Shown one piece after another: positions 25,412 to 33,323 of a stretch of DNA of 64,000 bases; position 1 is the first letter of the stretch; each line of letters begins with the position of its first letter. Source of the stretch: CAYRHN01 sp964424115 (GTDB lineage Bacteria > Chloroflexota > Anaerolineae > Anaerolineales > Anaerolineaceae); contig CAYRHN010000003.1 in NCBI GenBank assembly GCA_964424115.1, positions 1 to 64,000 on the forward strand, in the 5' to 3' direction. Below the pieces are notes generated by a model, which saw nothing but the letters and a program-made list of their open reading frames with translations, had not been told where the DNA came from and did no database searches. Both the position numbers and the translations under genes were made by a program.

Positions 25412-25482
25412 GAACCGGGATTGGTCAGAGATCAACCTGGCCCGGTTCTCCGCGCGCTTGTCTAATGGACCACAACCGGCAG
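25412..25482. repeat. 3'-flank repeat of RCC1 gene 4 (copy A)
   Basis: About 70 bp covering the last codons and downstream sequence of RCC1 gene 4, including the inverted repeat GAACCGGG...CCCGGTTC, are nearly identical to 27316-27386 after RCC1 gene 5. On the transcribed strand an inverted-repeat terminator is possible; a T-run follows about 20 nt later. Confidence 0.7.
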
Positions 25483-27183
25483 TAAGATCCGGTTGGCCAA
25501 CAACTGGCCGTAGGTATTGTCGCCCCAACACACCACCGTGCCGTCGCTCTTCAGCCCGCAGGTGTGTTTCCAGCCCGCGCTGACCTGGCTGAAGAGCGTA
25601 TCCGTTGGCGGGCTGGACTGGCCGAAGCCGTTATACCCCCAACAAGCGATCGTGCCGTCGCTCTTCAGCCCGCAAGTGTGTACATCGCCCGCGCTGACCT
25701 GGCTGAAGGTCCCTCCCGGCGGGTTGGCCTGGCCTTCTTCGTTATTTCCCCAACAGACCAGCGTCCCATCGCTCTTCAGCCCGCAGTTGTGCCAGTACCC
25801 CGCGCTGACCTGGGCATAGGTCCCCGCAGGTGCGTTGGACTGGCCGTAGTAGTCATCTCCCCAACACGCCAGCGTGCCATCGTTCTTCACCCCGCAGTTG
25901 TGCCCCCCGCCCGCGCTGACCTGGCTGAAGGTCCCTCCCGGCGGGCTGGACTGGCCGTAGTAGTCATTTCCCCAACACGCCAGCGTCCCATCGCTCTTCA
26001 CCCCGCAGGTGTGCCACTCACCCGCGCTGACCTGGCTGAAGGTCCCTCCCGGCGGGCTGGCCTCGCCATCTTCGTTATACCCCCAACAGACCAGCGTGCC
26101 GTCGCTCTTCAGCCCGCAGGTGTGGTACCAGCCCGCGCTGATCTGGCTGAACGTCCCTCCCGGCGGGTTGGCCTGGCCGTATTCGTTCCACCCCCAACAC
26201 GCCAGCTTGCCGTCGCTCTTCAGCCCGCAAGTGTGGTGATAGCCCGCGCTGACCCGCTGTGGGCCAAATCTACCCTCCGGCGCGTTCGTCTGCCCGTCAC
26301 TGTTCGACCCCCAGCACACCACACTGCCGTCGCTCTTCAGCCCGCAGGTGTGCCCCCCGCCCGCGCTCACCTGGCTGAACGTCCCTCCCGGCGGGCTGGA
26401 CTGGCCGTCTCCGTTATTTCCCCAACAGGCCACGCTGCCGTCGTCCTTCAACCCGCAGGTATGGTACAGCCCGGAGCTGACCTGGCTGAAGGTCCCCGCA
26501 GGCGGGTTGGACTGGCCGAAGTTGTTATACCCCCAGCAGGCCAGCGTCCCATCGCTCTTCAGCCCGCAGGTGTGGTCCCAGCCCGCGCTGACCTGGGCAT
26601 AGGTCCCCGCAGGTGCATTGGACTGGCCGCTAGTGTTATCCCCCCAGCAGGCCAGCGTGCCGTCGGCCTTCAGCCCGCAGGTGTGCCCGGCCCCCGCGCT
26701 GACCTGGCTGAAGGTCCCTCCCGGCGGGCTGGACTGGCCGTAGTAGTCATCTCCCCAACACGAAACCGTGCCGCCGCTCGTCACCGCGCAGGTATGGAGG
26801 CTGCCCGCGCTGACCTGGGTGTAGGTCCCTCCCGGCGGGCTGGACTGGCCGAGGTCGTTATTCCCCCAACAAACCAGCGTACCGTCGCTCTTCAGCCCGC
26901 AGGTGTGGTTACCCCTGACGCTGACCTGGCGGAAGGTCCCCGCCGGCGGGCTGGATTGCCCATAGCTGTTGTTTCCCCAACACACCAGCCTGCCGTCTGG
27001 CTTCACCGCGCAGGTGTGCCAGTACCCCGCGCTGAGCGTTTCCGGCTGGCGCGGGCCGCTGCTCACTGTGTCCTCACCCACCCCCGGCCCTTCGGCTGCC
27101 TGGGCCGCCTGCCCAGGAAACAGCACAGCCAATATCACCAGGCTCACGGCGATCCGCCGTAAGGTGTAAGCATACGTTTTCAT
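25462..27183 (-). CDS. secreted RCC1-repeat protein 4 (14 repeats, C-terminal LP tail)
   Basis: The 573-residue protein has a signal peptide (cleavage near AQAAEG), 14 repeats and the linker FGPQRVSAG after repeat 7. Repeat 3 (CAVTSGGTVSCWGDDYYGQ) has the wording otherwise found only in the last repeat of paralogues, a sign of recombination between genes. It ends in RILLPVVVH. AGGAGG precedes the ATG. The repeats are the most uniform in DNA of the cluster, suggesting recent homogenisation. Confidence 0.9.
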   Translation of the reverse strand: MKTYAYTLRRIAVSLVILAVLFPGQAAQAAEGPGVGEDTVSSGPRQPETLSAGYWHTCAVKPDGRLVCWGNNSYGQSSPPAGTFRQVSVRGNHTCGLKSDGTLVCWGNNDLGQSSPPGGTYTQVSAGSLHTCAVTSGGTVSCWGDDYYGQSSPPGGTFSQVSAGAGHTCGLKADGTLACWGDNTSGQSNAPAGTYAQVSAGWDHTCGLKSDGTLACWGYNNFGQSNPPAGTFSQVSSGLYHTCGLKDDGSVACWGNNGDGQSSPPGGTFSQVSAGGGHTCGLKSDGSVVCWGSNSDGQTNAPEGRFGPQRVSAGYHHTCGLKSDGKLACWGWNEYGQANPPGGTFSQISAGWYHTCGLKSDGTLVCWGYNEDGEASPPGGTFSQVSAGEWHTCGVKSDGTLACWGNDYYGQSSPPGGTFSQVSAGGGHNCGVKNDGTLACWGDDYYGQSNAPAGTYAQVSAGYWHNCGLKSDGTLVCWGNNEEGQANPPGGTFSQVSAGDVHTCGLKSDGTIACWGYNGFGQSSPPTDTLFSQVSAGWKHTCGLKSDGTVVCWGDNTYGQLLANRILLPVVVH

Positions 27184-27315
27184 GGTATATCCTCCTCAAC
27201 CTGAAACAGCGTGGGAGAAGCGCTCTTCTGCCACCATCGGGGACATACCGATAATTTTTTGAGGGACAGCTTAATTATAATGAGTCTTGGAGTTAAAAAC
27301 ACGATCTGGAAAAGA

Positions 27316-27386
27316 GAACCGGGATTGGTCAGAGATCAACCTGGCCCGGTTCTCCGCGCGCTCGTCTAATGGACCACAACCGGCAG
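27316..27386. repeat. 3'-flank repeat of RCC1 gene 5 (copy B)
   Basis: This copy is nearly identical to 25412-25482, including GAACCGGG...CCCGGTTC and the last codons (VVVH). It shows that genes 4 and 5 derive from one duplication unit that included the 3' flank. Confidence 0.7.
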
Positions 27387-28304
27387 GTACAGGTCATTGC
27401 TGTACAACTGGCCGTAATCGTTGAAGCCCCAACATTCCAGCCTGCCGTCGCTTTGCTCCCCGCAGGTGTGACCTCCGCCCGCGCTGACCTGGTTAAAGGT
27501 CCCCCCCAGCGGCTCGGACCGTCCGTTGGTGTCATTTCCCCAGCAAGCGACCGTATTGTCGCTGCGCAGCCCGCAGGTGTGCGCCCCGCCCGCGCTGACC
27601 TGGCTGAAGGTCCCTCCCGGCGGGCTGGACTGGCCGAAATCATTGAATCCCCAACAGGCGACCGTACCGTTGCTGCGCAGCCCGCAGGTGTGCGCCCCGC
27701 CTGCGCTGACCTGGCTGAACGTCCCTCCCGGCGGGCTGGATTGCCCGTCGCCGTTCCTCCCCCAGCAGGCCAGCGTGCCGTCGCCGCGGATCCCGCAGGT
27801 GTGATAATCGCCCGCGCTGATCTGGATGAAAGTGCCGGAGGGGATCGGGTCGATCTGGCCCCAGAAATTCCACCCCCAACAGGCCAACGTGCCGTCGCTC
27901 TTGATCCCGCAGGTGTGGTCGCTGCCCGCGCTGATCTGGATGAACGTACCTCCCGGCGGGTTGGCCTGCCCGCTCCCGTTCGCCCCCCAGCACACGACCG
28001 TGCCGTCGCTCTTCAACCCGCAGGTGTGCGAACCTCCCGCGCTGACCTGGCTGAACGTGCCTCCCGGCGGGTTGGCCTGGCCGTTGCCGTTGGCGCCCCA
28101 GCAGGCCAGCGTCCCGTTACTTTTCACCACGCAGGTGTGGAAGCCGCCCGCGCTGAACGTCTCCGGCTGGCGCGCGCTGTTCACCCCCGCGTTAAGGCCG
28201 GCATCCGGCCCTTCTGCCGCCCGCGCCGCTTGCAGCGGGACCAGCAGGACCAACACCAACAGGGTCGCTATGACCCGAAAATAAGAATGAGTGCAGAACT
28301 TCAT
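27366..28304 (-). CDS. secreted RCC1-repeat protein 5 (7 repeats, single propeller, C-terminal LP tail)
   Basis: The 312-residue short member has a signal peptide (cleavage near ARAAEG) and exactly seven RCC1 repeats, so it should form one seven-bladed propeller. It lacks the GPRRVSAG linker of the long members. It ends in DLYLPVVVH. AGGAGG precedes the ATG. It is either the ancestral single-propeller form or a contraction; its 3' flank matches gene 4. Confidence 0.9.
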   Translation of the reverse strand: MKFCTHSYFRVIATLLVLVLLVPLQAARAAEGPDAGLNAGVNSARQPETFSAGGFHTCVVKSNGTLACWGANGNGQANPPGGTFSQVSAGGSHTCGLKSDGTVVCWGANGSGQANPPGGTFIQISAGSDHTCGIKSDGTLACWGWNFWGQIDPIPSGTFIQISAGDYHTCGIRGDGTLACWGRNGDGQSSPPGGTFSQVSAGGAHTCGLRSNGTVACWGFNDFGQSSPPGGTFSQVSAGGAHTCGLRSDNTVACWGNDTNGRSEPLGGTFNQVSAGGGHTCGEQSDGRLECWGFNDYGQLYSNDLYLPVVVH

Positions 28305-28446
28305 GGAATATCCTCCTGATTGGCAGTCGATGGATCGCGTTCTTTCCTACCAACAAATGCAAAGGATATTTACCTGTAATACGGTTGGGACCTGATTTAT
28401 TATAGGGCCTTTTTCACAGAAATACGAACGTTTTGTTGAGGGAATT

Positions 28447-28637
28447 TCAGAATTCCACCTCCATCGGCTGGCCCTTCTCCGGCGCCGGGGCAAAGGTCGC
28501 GGAGCCGACACTTACTAAAAGCTGTGATGGTTGTTCATGTAGAACCAGCCTTCCAGCCATTTGCCCGGGGTAAAGCCTTTCACCTGGCGCGCCGCGCGCG
28601 CAAACGCGCGGGTCGAGGGTTTGATTAAAGGGGACAT
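28447..28637 (-). pseudogene. remnant of an unrecognised gene (N-terminal 40 codons plus C-terminal tail)
   Basis: ATG 28637 has a GGAG site and opens a 40-codon frame starting MSPLIKPSTRAFARAARQVK and ending WLEGWFYMNNHHSF before TAG at 28515. The following 22 codons in the same frame end in KGQPMEVEF and TGA at 28447. This looks like a gene with a large internal deletion. I do not recognise the family. Confidence 0.45.
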
Positions 28638-28650
28638 AATTGCTCCTGCG

Positions 28651-29517
28651 TCAATCTACAATCGCAAATCCCGACTCCCGTATCTCCCGGATGTATTGGC
28701 TTACCTGCCGGTCATACAATTCCGGGTACTCCAGTCCGAAGCGCTCCCCCACCCTCTGCGCCGAATGGCGGAACAATTCTCCCATCGCAAAGAGCGCCTG
28801 CCAGGCAGCTTCGTAATCTCCACCGGCGTAGCTGTGTAGCAGCAGCGCCCACTCCTCCGCATTCAGGTAGCGTTCGAAATACTTGCCCATCTTGCCCGGG
28901 TTGACCGCGAAATCCGTCTGCATCCCGATCTGCCAGCGCAGCATCTTCATCAGCTCATCCCGCACGATCTCCAGCATGTGCAGGGCGTAGGGCAGTTCCT
29001 TGCGCCACAGCCCCTTGGCCACGTAGGGGGTCACCCACCAGAATTCGTTGCAGCAGTCGCCAAACTGCTTCGCCGTAGGCGGCTGGGGCAGGTAGCTGCG
29101 CTCGTCCGGGGGCGGGAAGGGAGGCAGAACGCCGTCCTTGTCCAGCAGCACCACCGTCAGGCTGTCGTCCTCCAGCCTGTCCAGCCTGTCCAGCGGGAAA
29201 ATGGTCAGGTCGATGCGGTTGCCGTCCAGGAACTGCGCCAGGTAAGCAAAGCGCCCCTCCAGCGGATCGTCCGGCGGCGGGTCGCCCATCTCGTCCGGCA
29301 TCTGCAGCACCATCAGCTCGCCGAATTGCGCCAGCCACTCCAGATTATGGATGAAGGGCGCCGGGTCCCTGACCACGTAGACCACATCGTAATCCTGGAA
29401 ATGGTCGCGCGGCGCGTTGGGATTGGCGCGCGAGCCGTTCAGGATCACCGCGCGGATGCGCTCGTCTTCCCGCGCCACCTTCAAGATCAGATCATACATC
29501 TCTTGTTCAGTACGCAT
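28651..29517 (-). CDS. aminoglycoside 6-adenylyltransferase (ANT(6)/AadE-like)
   Basis: The 288-residue protein is full length for ANT(6) enzymes, which adenylylate streptomycin. It begins MRTEQEMYDLILKVAREDER and has the nucleotidyltransferase motif LNGSRANPN...DYDVVYVV (Gly-Ser and Asp-x-Asp), followed by DGNRIDLTIFPLD with the third acidic residue, and the C-terminal helical domain typical of the family. AAAGGAG precedes the ATG. Base use matches its neighbours, so it may be an intrinsic environmental homologue rather than a recent import. Activity on streptomycin is not proven by sequence. Confidence 0.88.
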   Translation of the reverse strand: MRTEQEMYDLILKVAREDERIRAVILNGSRANPNAPRDHFQDYDVVYVVRDPAPFIHNLEWLAQFGELMVLQMPDEMGDPPPDDPLEGRFAYLAQFLDGNRIDLTIFPLDRLDRLEDDSLTVVLLDKDGVLPPFPPPDERSYLPQPPTAKQFGDCCNEFWWVTPYVAKGLWRKELPYALHMLEIVRDELMKMLRWQIGMQTDFAVNPGKMGKYFERYLNAEEWALLLHSYAGGDYEAAWQALFAMGELFRHSAQRVGERFGLEYPELYDRQVSQYIREIRESGFAIVD

Positions 29518-29563
29518 CGAACTCCTTTAGGGTTCCTTCGTTACTTTGTTCCTTTTTGGTGTT

Positions 29564-29965
29564 TCATTCTAACCGCCGGAACCAATCCGCGTAGGGCAGC
29601 AATTCGGCCAGTTTCACCGTCCGTTCACGCTCCAGGATCACCTCGCTCTCCAGGTTGGCCGGGTCGATCTGGTGGATGAACTCGCGGCAGCGCCCGCACG
29701 GCGAGAGGATGTAGGGATTGCCCGCCTCATCCCTCCACACCGCCACGATCTTGCGGATGCGGAACTCCCCGGCGGTGACCATGGCGGCAATGGCGCTGTG
29801 CTCGGCGCAAAAGCCGGTCCCCGAGCCGGTATCGATGCAAACGCCCAGGTAGATATTGCCGCCTGCGCTCTCCAGCGCGCAGCCCACATCCCCGAACAGG
29901 CGGTCGCCCACCCAGGTGGGACGTACCACCGACAATGCTTTTTCGATCAGGGTCTGGTTTTCGAT
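29564..29965 (-). CDS. cytidine deaminase, probably with ATC start codon
   Basis: At 133 residues it has the usual length for tetrameric cytidine deaminase. The zinc site is complete: GFCAEHSAIAAM (Cys-Ala-Glu) and SPCGRCREF (PCxxC). It converts cytidine or deoxycytidine to uridine in pyrimidine salvage. No ATG, GTG or TTG lies at the expected place. A strong AGGAGG at 29971-29976 is 5 nt from an in-frame ATC (29965-29963), which I take as the likely start. The next in-frame alternatives (CTG, TTG, GTG) lack a ribosome site and would cut conserved residues. It is divergent from the GNAT gene at 30038. Confidence 0.85.
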   Translation of the reverse strand: MENQTLIEKALSVVRPTWVGDRLFGDVGCALESAGGNIYLGVCIDTGSGTGFCAEHSAIAAMVTAGEFRIRKIVAVWRDEAGNPYILSPCGRCREFIHQIDPANLESEVILERERTVKLAELLPYADWFRRLE

Positions 29966-30025
29966 GGCAGCCTCCTGATTGCAAGAAAATTTTCCCTTAC
30001 CAGTATAGCATCGATCACAACGCGC

Positions 30026-30031
30026 TATAAT
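30026..30031 (+). promoter_or_regulatory. -10 promoter of a leaderless transcript
   Basis: TATAAT ends 6 nt before the ATG at 30038, with no ribosome site. On the other strand a TATACT at 30007-30002 probably serves the divergent cytidine deaminase gene. Confidence 0.55.
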
Positions 30032-30037
30032 ATCCCC

Positions 30038-30502
30038 ATGCACATCCGCCTGGCCGCCCCCGAAGATGCCCCCCAGCTGGCCGAACTGCGTTGGGATTTC
30101 CGCTGCGAGTACGAGGCCCCGCCTGCCCCGACCGCTGAGGCGCGCGCTGAATTCCTTTCCGTCTGCACGGAATTCATCCGCGCCGGGTTGGCCTGCGGGC
30201 GCTGGGCGGCCTGGGTGGCCGAGGAAGAAGGGCTGATCGTTTCGCAACTTTTCCTCCAGCGCATCCCCAAGATCCCCAAGCTGAGCAACCTGGCCCCCGA
30301 ATTTGGCTACATCACCAACGTCTATACCCGCCCGGAATGGCGCGGGCGCGGGATCGGCGCGCAGGTGATGCAGCAGACCAAGGACTGGGCCAGGGCCGAG
30401 GGGCTGGAAATGCTTGTCCTCTGGCCGGCGGAAGGGCGCGAGGCTTTCTACCAGCGCGCCGGCTTCCATCCGGATGAGTCGTTGGAACTAGATTTTAAAT
30501 AA
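30038..30502 (+). CDS. GNAT acetyltransferase
   Basis: The 154-residue protein has the GNAT core: MHIRLAAPEDAPQLAELRW at the N-terminus, YITNVYTRPEWRGRGIGAQVMQQ for acetyl-CoA (R/Q-x-x-G-x-G), and the C-terminal EAFYQRAGFHPDE. The start is placed at 30038 because a TATAAT lies 6 nt upstream and the longer open frame has no start signal. The acceptor is unknown. Confidence 0.85.
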   Translation: MHIRLAAPEDAPQLAELRWDFRCEYEAPPAPTAEARAEFLSVCTEFIRAGLACGRWAAWVAEEEGLIVSQLFLQRIPKIPKLSNLAPEFGYITNVYTRPEWRGRGIGAQVMQQTKDWARAEGLEMLVLWPAEGREAFYQRAGFHPDESLELDFK

Positions 30503-30532
30503 AGGGGCTTGAAGTCCGCCGGTTCCTCCCTG

Positions 30533-31729
30533 CTATAGCCGGATGGAGAATGCCTTTCTCTTCTTCTCCTTCGGGCGGACGGAAGCCGCCTGATAGCGTT
30601 CCTGCACCTCCTGCATGACGGTCTCCCACGGGCGCGGGATGGTTTTTTGCGCCTGTTCCTGCATCCTGGCGCGGGCGGCGGGTTCCATCTCGAACAGATA
30701 ATGCTCCATCACCCGGCACAGGCTTTCCGGGGTATCTTCGCAGGTCAGCCCATTCTGGCCGTCGCGGATCACCTCGGCCGGGGCCGTGCCCTTCACCACC
30801 ACCGAGGGCGTGCCCATGCTGGCCGCTTCCCGCACCACCAGCCCGGCGGTATCGTACAGCGAAGGGAAGACGAACAGCGCGGCGGCCATGTACAGCCCGT
30901 CCAGGATGTCGCGATCCTGGATATGCCCGGTGAAGACGGCATCCTTCAGCCCGGCTTCCCGGCACATCCACTCCAGTTTTTCCCGGTCCCGGCCCTGCCC
31001 GGCAAAGACCAGTTGGATCGCATGCCCGTGCTTCTTCATCAGCGCCACCGCCTCCACCGTCCGGGCCAGGTTCTTCTTGAAGTCGATCTGCCCCACGTAC
31101 AGCAGGATGGGGCGCTCCCCCAGCGAATATTCCGCCCTGGCCGCCTTCAGGAAGGCCGGGTCGGGCGTGCGCATCTCCGAGCCGTTCTGCACGATGGTGA
31201 TCGGCCCCCTGTAGCCGTAGGAGTGCAGCGTCTCCGCCGCGTCCTCGCTCACCGTCCACACCTCATCGCAGCGGGCATAGAAATTGGCCACGAACAGCGA
31301 ACCCAGCGAGGCCAGCACGTCGCTGCGGGTGATGCGCAGGAAATCGTCGTAATATTTCGAGTGGAAGGTGCCGATCAGGGGAATGTTCAATTTGTTCGCC
31401 AGGCGCACCCCCTCTGCGGCGGCAAACCCCGGTGCATGCACATGCACCAGGTCCAACTTGAGGTTAGAAACCCGTTCCATGTAATGCATATCCAGCATGG
31501 CCACCCCCGCCTCGTACTGCGGGGCGGTGGGCACTTTGACCCCCAGGAAATCCACCAGGTCAAACGGGAACTGCCCGCGGTAACCAATATCCTTATAGGG
31601 GGTGATGACGTAACATTCATGCCCTTGCCCAGCCAGGTGGCAGGCATACTGGTACACCACCCGCCCCACCCCATCCACGATGGGTAGAAAGGTGTCCGAA
31701 CACTCGGCGATCCGCATCATCCTGTTCAT
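30533..31729 (-). CDS. GT4-family glycosyltransferase
   Basis: The 398-residue GT-B enzyme has the N-terminal acceptor domain (RIAECSDTFLPIVDGVGRVV, VHVHAPG) and the C-terminal nucleotide-sugar domain (ILLYVGQIDFKKNL, LVFAGQGRDREKLE). The family EX7E motif appears as FPSLYDTAGLVVREAASMGTPSVV. Family members make glycolipids such as glucosyl- or mannosyl-diacylglycerols. AAGGAG precedes ATG 31729. It is the last gene of a three-gene operon, 14 nt after the polyferredoxin gene. The final ~20 residues are Lys/Arg-rich. Confidence 0.88.
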   Translation of the reverse strand: MNRMMRIAECSDTFLPIVDGVGRVVYQYACHLAGQGHECYVITPYKDIGYRGQFPFDLVDFLGVKVPTAPQYEAGVAMLDMHYMERVSNLKLDLVHVHAPGFAAAEGVRLANKLNIPLIGTFHSKYYDDFLRITRSDVLASLGSLFVANFYARCDEVWTVSEDAAETLHSYGYRGPITIVQNGSEMRTPDPAFLKAARAEYSLGERPILLYVGQIDFKKNLARTVEAVALMKKHGHAIQLVFAGQGRDREKLEWMCREAGLKDAVFTGHIQDRDILDGLYMAAALFVFPSLYDTAGLVVREAASMGTPSVVVKGTAPAEVIRDGQNGLTCEDTPESLCRVMEHYLFEMEPAARARMQEQAQKTIPRPWETVMQEVQERYQAASVRPKEKKRKAFSIRL

Positions 31730-31743
31730 TTGCTCCTTAAAGT

Positions 31744-33315
31744 CTAACCTTCTTCCGTCCTGATATACCCACCCGCCTCGGTGTAGGCAAAGACGCGGAT
31801 GGCCGCCTCCCCACCCATCGGGCATTGGAATTCGCACATCCCGCAGCCGATGCAGCGCTCTTTCACCACCGACGGCCGCTTGATCGTCACCGCCTGGCCT
31901 TTGCCGTTCACCACCTGCACCTCCTCCAGCGTGATCGCCTTGTCCGCGATCGGGCAGGCCTCCTGGCAGACGATGCAGTCGATGTTGTAGGCCCAGGGCA
32001 GGCAGCGGTTGCGGTCCACCCGCGCCAGTCCGATCGGCACGTTGCGCTTCTCCTCCAGCGCCAGGGGCGGGATGGCCCCGCTCGGGCAGACCTGGCCGCA
32101 GGCGGCGCAGGCGTAGCTGCACGGGCCGATGCGCGGCACCAGGCGCGGGGTGAACAGGTTGCGCCAGCCGCCTTCCGCGAAGCTGGCCTGCAGGCCCTGG
32201 GTCGGGCAGACCCGCACGCACTCGTTGCAGCGGATGCACAGCGCCTCGAAATCCACCAGCCCCGTCCCCGGCGGGCGGATCAGGTCGGCCGGCGGGCGCT
32301 TTTCGATCACCTCCACCTTGGAGAGCGCCGCCCAGGCCACCGCTGCACCGGCCATTTTCAAGAATTCCCGGCGTGAAGGATCGTAAGCCTGGCGCGCGGC
32401 CGGCTTCCAATGCGGCAGTTGCCAGCGGAAAGCGGAGCTGCCCTTCGGGCAGGCCTCCGCGCAGTCGTAGCACAGCGTACATTCGGCCGGGTCGCTGGCA
32501 AACCCGCGCTGCGGGTCGATCGTCCCGGTCGGGCAGCGCCGCGCGCACAACCCGCAGGCCGTGCAGTCCTCCTCCACCGCGCGGCGGAAGAATGAAAAAC
32601 GCGCCACCAGCCCCAGCAGCCCCCCCAGCGGGCACAGGTAGCGGCACCAGAAGCGCTCCGCCCACCAGTTCAGCGCCACGATCCCGGCAAAGAGCAGGAA
32701 GATCGGCAGCGCCAGCGTGTACACCGGGCGCAGGTCGCGGAAAAGCGGGTAGACCAGCCCCTGGTGCACGGCATCCAGCGGCCCCCACAGGAAATCGAAC
32801 TGGTACAGGAAGCCTTCCCCTGCGTACACCCCCGCGCTCACGGCCGGCCAGGCCGCGTTCGCCAGCGTGCGCGTCATCAGGGTGATCGGGTCGAGGAAGA
32901 GCAGGCTCTGGTTACCCAGCAGCGCCGCGATAAAAATGAAGGCCAGCAGCAAATATTTCAGCTTGCGCCAGCACTCCCGAAGGGGAGGGCGCCAGCTTTC
33001 CGGAGGCGGCTTACGCGTATTCCGGCGCGGCTTGAACAGGTCCAGCGTGGTGCCCATCGGGCAGATCCAGCCGCACCACGCCCGCCCGAACAGCAGCGCC
33101 GAGAGCAGCGTGATCCCCGCCAGCGCAAACCCCGCCAGCACAACCCGCCCGGCGATCATCGCCGTCAGCCCCACCAGCGGGTCGAAGCGGTAGAAGATCT
33201 CCGCCAGGCCGGGCTGGGGATTCATAAATGTGGCAAAGACGAACAGGCCGAGGAAGAACAGCAGGGCCAGGGCCTGCACCGTGCGGCGGATCCAGCGCAT
33301 GCGTTTGGCCGTCAC
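31744..33315 (-). CDS. membrane polyferredoxin (NapH/NosR/MauN-like 4Fe-4S protein)
   Basis: The 523-residue protein has an N-terminal membrane part with about five TM helices. It carries the paired motifs RAWCGWICPMGTTLDLFKPRRN and RFWCRYLCPLGGLLGL, characteristic of NapH/NosR-type polyferredoxins. Soluble CxxCxxCxxxCP clusters follow (CTACGLCARRCP, CTLCYDCAEACP, CIRCNECVRVCP, CAACGQVCP, CIVCQEACP, CIGCGMCEFQCP). A twin-arginine-like SRREFLKMAGAAVAWAAL sits in the middle, as though two proteins (membrane ferredoxin and Tat-type ferredoxin) were fused. It probably carries electrons across or along the membrane. The partner is the DUF362 protein encoded 8 nt upstream. Confidence 0.88.
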   Translation of the reverse strand: MTAKRMRWIRRTVQALALLFFLGLFVFATFMNPQPGLAEIFYRFDPLVGLTAMIAGRVVLAGFALAGITLLSALLFGRAWCGWICPMGTTLDLFKPRRNTRKPPPESWRPPLRECWRKLKYLLLAFIFIAALLGNQSLLFLDPITLMTRTLANAAWPAVSAGVYAGEGFLYQFDFLWGPLDAVHQGLVYPLFRDLRPVYTLALPIFLLFAGIVALNWWAERFWCRYLCPLGGLLGLVARFSFFRRAVEEDCTACGLCARRCPTGTIDPQRGFASDPAECTLCYDCAEACPKGSSAFRWQLPHWKPAARQAYDPSRREFLKMAGAAVAWAALSKVEVIEKRPPADLIRPPGTGLVDFEALCIRCNECVRVCPTQGLQASFAEGGWRNLFTPRLVPRIGPCSYACAACGQVCPSGAIPPLALEEKRNVPIGLARVDRNRCLPWAYNIDCIVCQEACPIADKAITLEEVQVVNGKGQAVTIKRPSVVKERCIGCGMCEFQCPMGGEAAIRVFAYTEAGGYIRTEEG

Positions 33316-33323
33316 TGCGCCTC

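Noticed and set aside
19442..27162. Long plus-strand open frames opposite the RCC1 genes (about 530-550 codons)
   Set aside because: Their translation is a mirror repeat (ARADLGxGPSRRAGL) imposed by the RCC1 repeats on the other strand; no signal peptide or ribosome site.
19442..28180. CRISPR-like regular repeats in the RCC1 region
   Set aside because: The ~110-bp periodicity is explained by coding RCC1 repeats; there are no short identical repeats separated by unique spacers and no cas genes.
30533..32788. 751-codon minus-strand frame joining part of the polyferredoxin region to the glycosyltransferase
   Set aside because: The upstream ~350 codons are an out-of-frame reading of the polyferredoxin gene; the true glycosyltransferase start with AAGGAG is at 31729.
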